Assembly: GCF_001941845.1 (NCBI RefSeq)
Contig: NZ_CP018870.1
Coordinates: forward strand, 6,362,001-6,426,000
Direction: 5' to 3'
DNA length: 64,000 nucleotides
DNA from: Streptomyces sp. TN58
GTDB taxonomy: Bacteria > Actinomycetota > Actinomycetes > Streptomycetales > Streptomycetaceae
The position numbers and the translations under genes are program-made. The notes under the pieces were generated by a model, which worked only from the letters and a program-made list of their open reading frames with translations, did not search any database and was not told the DNA's origin. Positions 8,323-16,987 of this stretch are shown piece by piece. Numbering within the stretch: the first letter of the stretch is position 1; each line of letters begins with the position of its first letter.

Positions 8323-9303
8323 TCAGTCCCGGGACGCCAGGCTGCGGGTCCTGGCCCGCAGGAAGACCTCCATGGCCAGGTCCTGGTCGGCCGGGTCGCG
8401 GGTGCGGTGGGCCCAGGGCAGGGTGGTCCAGTACCGGTCGATCGCGTCGAAGACCTGGGCCGCCGCACCGAACCGGTGGGCCCCCCACAGCGCGTGCGCG
8501 AGGTGGTTCAGGTCGAGCTGGGAGGCGCGGCGCAGGTCGGTGTAGCGGAACCAGGTGCCCAGGGCGTGGTCGGCGTCCCGGACGGCGTCCTCGGCGACCC
8601 AGTGGAGGTCGAGGGCCTTCTCCTGGCCGCGCTCGCGGCGGTACCGCTCGACGCTCAGATAGAGCGGCAGCAGGTGCAGGGCCGACTCGGGCGGGGCCGA
8701 ACCGGACGCCCAGTGCACGAAGTTGGCGGCCTCGGTGAGAGGCCCGGGCGTACCCGCGCACACGAACTGCAGCATGCGGTGGTAGGCCTCGCGGTTGTGC
8801 GGGTCGCGCTTGTCGACCTGGGCGAGGATGCCCCAGGGGCCGCGGGGCAGCATCAGGGCCGGGGGCTGCTGGCGGTGCTCGTCCATCGAGCGGTGCTCGT
8901 CGAGGAGGGCCAGCGCCAGCAGGCAGACCCACGGCACGGGATCGGCGGGGCTCAGCTCGGCGGTGTCGCGGCAGGCGGCCCACGCCTCCTGCCACAGCTC
9001 GCGCGTACGGGAGTGGCGTGCGCGGTGGGCGCGGACGGCGCGTTCGACGGCGACCCGGGTGTGCATGACGGACGCGGCGACACTGCGCGGCTCCTCGGAG
9101 CGCCACGCCTGGACCACGTCCGATCCGGCGGCGACCGCGGCGAGCACCTGGGTGCGCTGGGTCCACAGCCCCCAGCCGTCCGTCCGGTCCAGTAACTGCG
9201 CCATCGCCACCCACCGGCCGGTGCGCAGGTCCTGCACGGCCACACGCAGCTCGTTGTCGTGGCCGGCGGGGTGGTAGACGGGCCGGAAGTCGCTGCCCGC
9301 CAT
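8323..9303 (-). CDS. Conserved hypothetical protein, soluble, helical, Trp-rich
   Basis: A 326-residue cytosolic protein starting at ATG 9303, just after GGGGCGAGG. No family is recognised with confidence. It has no signal peptide or membrane segment and is rich in Ala, Arg, His and Trp, with repeated helical blocks (VCLLALALLDEHRSMDEHR; DLNHLAHALWGAHRFGAAAQ; VFDAIDRYWTTLPW). These suggest an all-alpha, TPR-like solenoid. Longer in-frame codons reach 9456 but are AT-richer promoter sequence. It lies upstream of, and co-directional with, the APC permease (132-bp gap) and is divergent from the glycerol-kinase-like operon. Function unknown. Confidence 0.75.
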   Translation of the reverse strand: MAGSDFRPVYHPAGHDNELRVAVQDLRTGRWVAMAQLLDRTDGWGLWTQRTQVLAAVAAGSDVVQAWRSEEPRSVAASVMHTRVAVERAVRAHRARHSRTRELWQEAWAACRDTAELSPADPVPWVCLLALALLDEHRSMDEHRQQPPALMLPRGPWGILAQVDKRDPHNREAYHRMLQFVCAGTPGPLTEAANFVHWASGSAPPESALHLLPLYLSVERYRRERGQEKALDLHWVAEDAVRDADHALGTWFRYTDLRRASQLDLNHLAHALWGAHRFGAAAQVFDAIDRYWTTLPWAHRTRDPADQDLAMEVFLRARTRSLASRD

Positions 9304-9424
9304 CACCTCGCCCCGGTCGAGGGGTCGCCGGGACGGGCGCGTCTTGCGGTGGTCGTCGTCATCGGTCCTCGCATCGCATGGCCTTCGCGCCTGGTGATCG
9401 GCGATCACTATAGAGTGACTGTGA

Positions 9425-9454
9425 GCGTTCGAGTCATGAAACTTTTTCGAATGC
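9425..9454. promoter_or_regulatory. Possible operator/promoter of the 9594-13695 operon
   Basis: Within the AT-rich divergent spacer (9304-9593), GCGTTCGA (9425-9432) and TCGAATGC (9447-9454) form an inverted repeat with one mismatch and a 14-nt spacer around CATGAAACTTTTT. This is a plausible regulator site controlling the polyol-kinase operon. No regulator gene is adjacent, so this is a suggestion only. Confidence 0.35.
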
Positions 9455-9593
9455 AAGGATCAAGCCACGTGCAGGATATGAATTCTCGTCAGACGCAACG
9501 ATGGCTGTCCGGACCGATCTTGACGAGGCCGCATCCGCTGGTGGAGGCTTTCGCACGACGATCGCGCATGCCGACACCAGGGACGGAGCGGTG

Positions 9594-11026
<1,433 letters not shown>

Positions 11027-11030
<4 letters not shown>

Positions 11031-12430
11031 CCGTCACCCGGTCCGGTCCGCTGCCCGACAGCGGCGATCCGTACGACGTGACCGTCGTCGGCGCCGGGGT
11101 GGTCGGCTCCGCCATCGCCCGCGCACTGGCCCGCCTCCCCCTGCGCACCGCCCTGATCGACGCGTCCGACGACGTCGGCAGCGGCACCTCCAAGGCCAAC
11201 ACCGCCATCCTGCACACCGGTTTCGACGCCGTGCCGGGCTCCCTGGAGTCCCGGCTCGTCCGGGACGGACAGCGGCTGCTCGCCTCCTACGCCGCCCAGA
11301 GCGGCATCCCCGTCGAACCGGTCGGCGCCCTGCTCGTCGCCTGGAACGAGGAGCAGCTGGCGGCCCTGCCGGCACTCGCGGACAAGGCCGTGCGCAACGG
11401 CTACCGCTCGGCCAGGATCCTCGCGGCCGCCGACGTCCGCAGCCGCGAGCCGCAGCTCGGCCCGGGCGTGCTGGGAGCCCTCCACATCCCCGACGAATCC
11501 CTCATCTGCCCCTGGACGACCACCCTCGCCTACGCCACCCAGGCCGTCCGGGCCGGCGTCCACCTGCACCTCAACTGCCCCGTGCTATCGGTCACCCCGG
11601 GCGAGCCGCACACCCTCACCACCGGCCGGGGCCCGCTGCGCACCCGCCACCTGGTCAACGCGGCGGGCCTGTACGCCGACGACATCGACCGGTTCCTCGG
11701 CCACGCGGACTTCACCGTCACCCCCCGCCGCGGCCAGCTCATCGTCTTCGACGAACTCGCCCGCGGCCTCCTGCGCCACATCCTGCTGCCGGTGCCGGAC
11801 GCCCGCGGCAAGGGCGTGCTCGTCACACCGACCGTCTACGGCAACGTCATGCTCGGTCCGACCGCCGAGGACCTGGACGACAAGACGGACACCGGCTCGA
11901 CCGCCGAAGGGCTCGCCCTGCTGCGGGAGAAGGGCCGCCGCATCCTGCCGGCGCTCCTCGACGAGGAGGTCACCGCCGTCTACGCCGGGCTGCGCGCCGC
12001 CACCGGGCAGGAGGACTACGCCATCCGCGCCCACCCACGCCAGCGGTACGTCACCGTGGGAGGCATCCGGTCCACCGGCCTGACCGCCTCGATGGCCATC
12101 GCCGACCACGTCGTGGACCTGCTCGCCGAAGGCGGTCTGCCCGTCACCGGCGCCCGCGAGCCGGACCCGGTGCGGATGCCGAACCTCGGCGAGGCGTTCC
12201 CCCGCCCCTACCGCGACGCCGCGATGATCGCCGCGGACCCGGACTACGGCCGGATCGTCTGCCACTGCGAGCGGGTGACCCGCGGCGAGATCCGCGACGC
12301 GCTCGCCTCGACCGTGGCGCCCGCCTCGCCCGACGGCCTGCGGCGGCGCACCCGCGCCCGGGGCGGCCGCTGCCAGGGCTTCCACTGCGGCGCCGCCGTC
12401 CGCGCGCTGTTCGAGGAGGCCCGCCGGTGA
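11027..12430 (+). CDS. GlpA-type FAD-dependent glycerol-3-phosphate dehydrogenase-like protein with C-terminal [2Fe-2S] domain
   Basis: 467 residues. The N-terminal Rossmann motif VVGAGVVGSAIARAL binds FAD, and the central DAO fold carries GTSKANTAILHTGFDA and TPRRGQLIVFD, as in GlpA/GlpD relatives. The C-terminus holds a BFD-like iron-sulfur domain with cysteines C412, C414, C449 and C454 (VCHCERV and GGRCQGFHCG). This is the architecture of the anaerobic-type GlpA subunit and of soluble glycerol-3-phosphate oxidoreductases that pair with an NAD(P)H-linked flavoprotein. It overlaps the kinase stop and the next gene's start by 4 bp each. The role is likely oxidation of the kinase product, with substrate identity inferred from context. 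Confidence 0.82.
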
Positions 12431-13695
12431 ACCCTGCCGACGCATACACCGGCGGACGCGGCACACGGGCCGATGAACCGGCCGCCGTACGGGTCGATGC
12501 ACGCGTGGACGTACGCGTGGACGTACTGGTCGTCGGCGCGGGCCCCGCCGGACTGGCCCTGGCCACCCGGCTGGCCCAGGCGGGCGCCGGCCGGGTCGAG
12601 GTCCTGGAACGCGAGCAGCACGCGGGCGGCATGCCGTACCACCTCCACCACGGAGGCTTCGGCCGGCCACCGCGCCCCTGGCTGGACGGGCCCGCGTACG
12701 CCCGACGGTGGGTGCGGGACGCCGTCGACGCCGGCGCCGCCGTCCGTACCGGCGTCACGGCCACCGGCTGGGCCGGGCCGCTCTGCCTGGAGACCACCGG
12801 CCCGGCGGGCCTGGAGCGGATCACCGCCCGGGCCGTCGTCCTCGCCACCGGCGCCCGGGAGCGCCCGCGCAGCGCCCGGCTCGTCCCCGGCTCACGCCCT
12901 CAGGGTGTCATGACCACCGGCGAACTGCTCCGGTCCGTCCACCAGCACGCACTGCCCGTCGGCCGACGGGCCGTCGTGGTCGGCGCCGAGCCCGTGGCCC
13001 GCCACGCCGCCGCCGTGCTGCGCGGGTCGGGCACGGCCGTGGCGGCGATGCTCACGGAGCACCCCTACGCCGCCGCCGTACCGGGAGTCCCGCTGCTGAC
13101 GCGGACGACCGTCACCGAACTGCGCGGCCGCGGCCGGCTGACCGGCCTGGCCATCCGCCACCGCGACGGCCGCACGGGCCTGCTCGGCTGCGACACCGTG
13201 GTCTTCACCGGCGACTGGATCCCCGAGCACGAACTGGCCCGCCGCGGCGGCGTCCCCCTCGACCCCGGCACCCGCGGCCCCCGCGTCGACGCCTCCTTCC
13301 GTACGGAGGCGCCCGGCGTCTTCGCCGTCGGCAACGCCCTCCACGGCATCGAACGCGCGGCCACCGCGGCCCGGGAGGGGGCCGCCGCGGCGGCCCCCGT
13401 ACTCGCCCACCTCGAAGGCGCCCCCTGGCCGCAGCCCGGCCCGGCCCTGGAGGTCCGGGCCCCGCTCCTGTGGGTGACCCCGAACCGGATCACCGGCACC
13501 GCCGGACGGCCGCTGCTGCTGCGCTCCGGCGCCCCCCTCACCGCCCCCGTGGTCACGGCGACCCAAGACGGCCGGACGCTGTGGCGGCGACGCCTCGCGG
13601 GCCCGGCCTCCCCGTCCCGCTCCCTGCGCGTCCCGCCCCGGTGGACGGTCCGCGCCGACCGCACCGGCGGCCCGGTCGTGCTGACCCTCGGCTGA
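12427..13695 (+). CDS. NAD(P)/FAD-dependent oxidoreductase, partner of the GlpA-like protein
   Basis: 422 residues from a GTG at 12427 overlapping the previous stop. After about 30 variable residues come the FAD loop [16 protein letters not shown], an ATG motif (VVLATGARERPR) and a second dinucleotide-binding strand (AVVVGAEPVARHAAAVL), where the usual GxGxxG is altered to GAEPVA. The FAD-closing motif is GVFAVGNALHG. This is the pyridine-nucleotide-disulfide oxidoreductase type without redox cysteines, as in partners of GlpA in Gram-positive and Thermotoga-like operons. It probably passes electrons from the GlpA-like subunit to NAD(P)+ or oxygen. The weakened second Rossmann loop leaves its NAD(P) specificity doubtful. 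Confidence 0.8.
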   Translation: MNPADAYTGGRGTRADEPAAVRVDARVDVRVDVLVVGAGPAGLALATRLAQAGAGRVEVLEREQHAGGMPYHLHHGGFGRPPRPWLDGPAYARRWVRDAVDAGAAVRTGVTATGWAGPLCLETTGPAGLERITARAVVLATGARERPRSARLVPGSRPQGVMTTGELLRSVHQHALPVGRRAVVVGAEPVARHAAAVLRGSGTAVAAMLTEHPYAAAVPGVPLLTRTTVTELRGRGRLTGLAIRHRDGRTGLLGCDTVVFTGDWIPEHELARRGGVPLDPGTRGPRVDASFRTEAPGVFAVGNALHGIERAATAAREGAAAAAPVLAHLEGAPWPQPGPALEVRAPLLWVTPNRITGTAGRPLLLRSGAPLTAPVVTATQDGRTLWRRRLAGPASPSRSLRVPPRWTVRADRTGGPVVLTLG

Positions 13696-13844
13696 CACCA
13701 CACGGCCCGCGGCACCCGTTTTCCGTCTGTTCCTCCGAAGGTCATCCCGATTCCGGATGCGCCGCCGAGGTGCGGGCAGGCGCTCACTGCCGTCACATGC
13801 CGCGACTCGGCCCCGCGGGCCCCACGCGAAACCGGAGGTACACG

Positions 13845-14531
13845 GTGTCCAGTACGACCTTCGCCCCGGGCGCGCCGCCTGCGGGCCTGATCGCCCTCCC
13901 GGGTGTGTACCGGCCCCAGGCGGACACCCGGTTCCTCGCCGAAGCACTCGACCACGAGGACCTGGGCCCCGGCCGGGACGTGCTGGAGATCGGTACCGGC
14001 ACCGGCGCGCTGGCCCTGCACGCCGCCGGCCGCGGCGCCCGGGTCACCGCGGTCGACGTCTCCTGGCGCGCCCTGCTCACGGCCCGCCTGAACGCCCTGC
14101 GCCGCCGGCTGCCCCTGCGCCTCCTGCACGGCGACTTCGCGGCGCGCACCGCCGACCGCCGCTTCGACCTGGTCTTCGCGAACCCGCCGTACGTCCCCGC
14201 CCCCGGTACCGGGCTACCCACGCACGGCCCGGAGCGGGCCTGGGACGCGGGCCCCGACGGCCGCGCCGTCATCGACAGGATCTGCGCGAGGGCCCCGGAG
14301 CTGCTGCGGCCCGGCGGCACCCTGCTCATGGTGCACTCCGGCATGTGCGGGGCGGAGGAGACCGTCGACCGGCTGTCGGCGGCCGGACTGACCGCCGGGG
14401 TCATCGCGCGGACGGCCGTGCCTTGGGGCCCCGTCCTGCGCGGGCGCCGGGCCTGGCTGGAACGGCGGGCGCTGGCGGCCCCGTACGAGGAGTGGGAAGA
14501 GCTGGTGATCATCCGTGCCGTGTCCGTCTGA
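13845..14531 (+). CDS. HemK2/MTQ2-like protein N5-glutamine methyltransferase
   Basis: A 228-residue class I SAM methyltransferase. Motif I is VLEIGTGTGALALHAAGRG, motif II VTAVDVSWRALL, and the diagnostic catalytic motif is FANPPYVP (NPPY) near residue 110, as in HemK/PrmC and eukaryotic MTQ2, which methylate glutamine in proteins. Start GTG 13845 is placed by GGAGG with 7-nt spacing. It lacks the N-terminal helical domain of PrmC, hence the MTQ2-like label. It opens a run of four overlapping genes (MTase, CDGSH, diiron oxidase, flavin reductase), overlapping the next by 17 bp. The target could be a protein or a small molecule. Confidence 0.82.
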   Translation: MSSTTFAPGAPPAGLIALPGVYRPQADTRFLAEALDHEDLGPGRDVLEIGTGTGALALHAAGRGARVTAVDVSWRALLTARLNALRRRLPLRLLHGDFAARTADRRFDLVFANPPYVPAPGTGLPTHGPERAWDAGPDGRAVIDRICARAPELLRPGGTLLMVHSGMCGAEETVDRLSAAGLTAGVIARTAVPWGPVLRGRRAWLERRALAAPYEEWEELVIIRAVSV

Positions 14532-14793
14532 CAGCGCCCCGACCCCGTCCGGCAGCGCCGCGACCGGCAGCGCCGCGACCCCGGCCAGGCGGGTGTCCGT
14601 GGACCCGCAGGGCCCCGTGCTGGTCGAGGGCCCGGTCGAGATCGCCCTCGACGACGGCACCGTCGTGCGCTCCGACCGGTTCGTCGTCGCGGTGTGCACC
14701 TGCCGGCGCAGCCGTACGTACCCGTGGTGCGACACCAGCCACCGACCCCGCGAACGAGCCGCTTCGCCCGACGAGGACGGGAACTCCCGATGA
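14515..14793 (+). CDS. CDGSH iron-sulfur domain protein (mitoNEET-like)
   Basis: A 92-residue protein whose first 30 residues are Ser/Ala/Pro-rich. The C-terminal half holds one CDGSH [2Fe-2S] motif with ligands C61, C63, C72 and H76 (CTCRRSRTYPWCDTSH), where the usual Gly after Asp is Thr. The preceding beta-strands (GPVLVEGPVEIALDDG) match small bacterial CDGSH proteins. Such proteins hold a labile 3Cys-1His cluster and act in electron or cluster transfer. GTG 14515 starts inside the methyltransferase gene, and the stop overlaps the next ATG, giving strong translational coupling to the diiron oxidase gene. Confidence 0.88.
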   Translation: MPCPSDSAPTPSGSAATGSAATPARRVSVDPQGPVLVEGPVEIALDDGTVVRSDRFVVAVCTCRRSRTYPWCDTSHRPRERAASPDEDGNSR

Positions 14794-15863
14794 CAGCAGG
14801 CAGCCACTCGAACACCGCGACGGCGACGGCGACGAAGGCCGCGCCCGCCCCCGCCGGCCCCCGCCTGGCCGAGGCGCGGGGCGAGCTGTCGGCCGCCGTG
14901 GTCCGCGCCCTCGTCTCGGGCGCCCCGCCGGACTACGCCCCGGGATCGGTGCTGCGCGCCGACCCGTGGGGCGAGGACCTGCACCTCGCCCTCTACCTCC
15001 TCTACGAACTGCACTACGCGGGCTTCGACGGGGTCGGCGACGAACGGGAATGGGACCCCGACCTGCTGCGGCTGCGGCAGGACATCGAAGCCCGGTTCCT
15101 GCACGCCCTACGCAGCGAGCTGGCGGACGGACCCCGGACCGTCGAGGACGCCTTCGCCCCGCTGCTCGTCGAGCCCGTGGACCTCTCCGGAAGCCTCAGC
15201 CACCAGCTGCAGACCGGTGGCGAGCTGTGGCAGCTGCGCGAGTACGCCGCCCTGCGCTCCCTCTACCACCTCAAGGAAGCCGACCCGCACGCCTGGGTCA
15301 TCCCCCGGCTGACCGGCCGTGCCAAGGCCGCGATGGTCGCCATCGAGTACGACGAGTTCGGCGCCGGGCGCGCCGACCGCATCCACGCACGGCTCTTCGC
15401 CGAGCTGATGGCCGACCTCGGACTGGACCCCGCCTACGGCCGGTACGTCGACCAGGCACCGGCGCCCCTGCTCGCGACCGTCAACCTGATGTCCCTCTTC
15501 GGCCTGCACCGGGCCCTGCGCGGCGCCCTCGTCGGCCACTTCGCATGCGTGGAGGTCACCTCCTCACCCGGCTCCCGGCGGCTCGCCAAAGCCATGCGGC
15601 GCTGCGGGGCGGGACCCGCCGCGGAACACTTCTACGCCGAGCACGTGGAGGCCGACGCCGTCCACGAACAGGTCGTACGCCACGAGGTGATCGGTGGCCT
15701 GCTGGCCGCCGAACCGGACCTGGAGGCCGACGTCGCCTTCGGCTGCGCGGCCACCGTCCTGGTGGAGGAGCGGCTCGCCGGCCACATCCGGCGGGCCTGG
15801 AACCAGGGCCGCAGCGCGCTGCGCACCCCACTGCCGGCCCGGGACACGGACCCGGACCTGTGA
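14790..15863 (+). CDS. Iron-containing redox enzyme family protein (haem-oxygenase-like diiron oxidase)
   Basis: A 357-residue all-helical protein. Candidate iron ligands fall in the spacing of haem-oxygenase-like diiron oxidases/oxygenases: E186/E189 and H199 in IEYDEFGAGRADRIHARLF, and H285, D289, H292 in EHVEADAVHEQVV. Other members (UndA, BesC, SznF types) cleave C-C bonds, make terminal alkenes or oxidise nitrogen using Fe and O2. Residues 1-30 are Ala/Thr-rich and disordered. The ATG overlaps the CDGSH stop (ATGA) and the stop overlaps the flavin-reductase GTG. The neighbouring [2Fe-2S] protein and flavin reductase are natural electron donors for such an enzyme. Substrate unknown. Confidence 0.8.
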   Translation: MTAGSHSNTATATATKAAPAPAGPRLAEARGELSAAVVRALVSGAPPDYAPGSVLRADPWGEDLHLALYLLYELHYAGFDGVGDEREWDPDLLRLRQDIEARFLHALRSELADGPRTVEDAFAPLLVEPVDLSGSLSHQLQTGGELWQLREYAALRSLYHLKEADPHAWVIPRLTGRAKAAMVAIEYDEFGAGRADRIHARLFAELMADLGLDPAYGRYVDQAPAPLLATVNLMSLFGLHRALRGALVGHFACVEVTSSPGSRRLAKAMRRCGAGPAAEHFYAEHVEADAVHEQVVRHEVIGGLLAAEPDLEADVAFGCAATVLVEERLAGHIRRAWNQGRSALRTPLPARDTDPDL

Positions 15864-16375
15864 GCGACCGAGAGGCGGGCGGCACCTTGGCACTGCTGGA
15901 CGTGTTCACCGACGTGATCGACTATCCGGTGTACGTCGTCACCACGGCGGCCGGGGACCGGCGGGCCGGCTGTCTGGTGGGCTTCGCCTCCCAGTGCTCC
16001 ATCGACCCGCCCCGCCACATGGTGTGGCTCTCCAAGGCGAACCACACCTACACGGTCGCCCGTACGGCCTCCCACCTCGCGGTGCACGCCCTACGGCACG
16101 ACCAGAAGGAAACCGCCGAACTCTTCGGCAGCCGGACCGGGGACGACACCGACAAGTTCGCCCGCCTCGCCTGGCACCGGTCGCCCCACGCGCCCGCGCC
16201 GATCCTGGACGACGCGGCCGCCTGGTTCCTCGGCCGGATCGAGACGCGCGTCGACGGCGGCGACCACGTCGGCTTCCTCCTGGAACCCGTCGACGCCGGC
16301 CGTCCGGGCCCCGAACGGCCGTCCCTGCTGCTCCTCGGCGACGTCGTGGACCTCACCCCCGGCCACCCGGCCTGA
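15860..16375 (+). CDS. Flavin reductase family protein (split-barrel FMN-binding)
   Basis: A 171-residue protein from GTG 15860, coupled to the preceding stop by a GTGA overlap. VFTDVIDYPVYVVTTAAGDRRAGCLVGFASQCSIDPP followed by MVWLSKANHTYTVARTA is the flavin-reductase/split-barrel flavoprotein pattern, with the FMN-binding strand and the phosphate-binding Ser/Asn segment, ending with VVDLTPGHP. It may reduce FMN/FAD with NAD(P)H, supplying electrons to the CDGSH protein or the diiron oxidase. It lacks the C-terminal extension of HpaC-type enzymes. Confidence 0.8.
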   Translation: MSDREAGGTLALLDVFTDVIDYPVYVVTTAAGDRRAGCLVGFASQCSIDPPRHMVWLSKANHTYTVARTASHLAVHALRHDQKETAELFGSRTGDDTDKFARLAWHRSPHAPAPILDDAAAWFLGRIETRVDGGDHVGFLLEPVDAGRPGPERPSLLLLGDVVDLTPGHPA

Positions 16376-16513
16376 CCGGCGCAAATCCCCCGCCACGCCC
16401 CACCCCGGCCGGGCCGGGCACCCCCTCGCCCTCCTTTTGCGGTCCCCACGGGCCGCGCCGAGACTGGACCCGCGTGTGATCAGCCGACCAGCGAACGGAC
16501 GATGGGAGAAGAC

Positions 16514-16849
16514 ATGTCCGAGTACGGAAACGGATTCGCCTGCACAGCCGGTGCCGAGGACTTCACCGCCACGGCACACCGGCACGGCAAGGGCGGGCGC
16601 CGGGTCACGGTGAAGGGCACGTGCGCATGCCGCACGCCCGGCTACCGGCTCCAACTGGACCTGGCCTCCCCACCGATCGTGCCGGTTCCCGAGGAACTCC
16701 ACCTGGAACTGGCCGAGGTCGCGCCGACCGGCACTGTCGCCCAGGTCATCACACCCACCGACGTCGAAGGCGAGTTCGAGATCGGCGACGAGGTCGAACG
16801 GGTCGTCATCCGCAACCGGAACATCACCGTACTGGTCAAGGAGGGCTGA
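16514..16849 (+). CDS. Small conserved hypothetical protein
   Basis: A 111-residue soluble protein starting at ATG 16514 after GGGAGAAG (an ATG at 16502 is less well placed). It is predicted mainly beta: VTVKGTCACRTPGYRLQLDL then ELHLELAEVAPTGTVAQVITPTDVEGEF then VERVVIRNRNITVLVKEG. Three cysteines (one near the N-terminus, two in TCACRT) could form a disulfide or bind metal. No family is recognised. It lies 138 bp after the redox quartet and is probably expressed from its own promoter in that gap. Confidence 0.7.
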   Translation: MSEYGNGFACTAGAEDFTATAHRHGKGGRRVTVKGTCACRTPGYRLQLDLASPPIVPVPEELHLELAEVAPTGTVAQVITPTDVEGEFEIGDEVERVVIRNRNITVLVKEG

Positions 16850-16936
16850 GTCCGAGGAGGGCTGAGTCCGGCCCCTGGTGCCACCGCCACTGACATTCCG
16901 TCAGGTAGGGACCGCCGCGCCGCGCCGGGTTTCCAG

Positions 16937-16954
16937 TTCACCCCCACGGGTGAA
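16937..16954. promoter_or_regulatory. Inverted repeat upstream of the NTPase-TPR gene
   Basis: TTCACCC and GGGTGAA form a perfect 7-bp inverted repeat with a 4-nt spacer about 35 bp before the start, in a promoter-like position. It could be an operator or a weak hairpin. Confidence 0.35.
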
Positions 16955-16987
16955 AATGGGGGTCGGGGCGCGGACGTGGGGGGCGGC

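Noticed and set aside
14515..14793. Possible frameshifted tail of the methyltransferase gene
   Set aside because: The frame has its own CDGSH motif with all four ligands and an overlap typical of coupled genes, so it is a separate protein.
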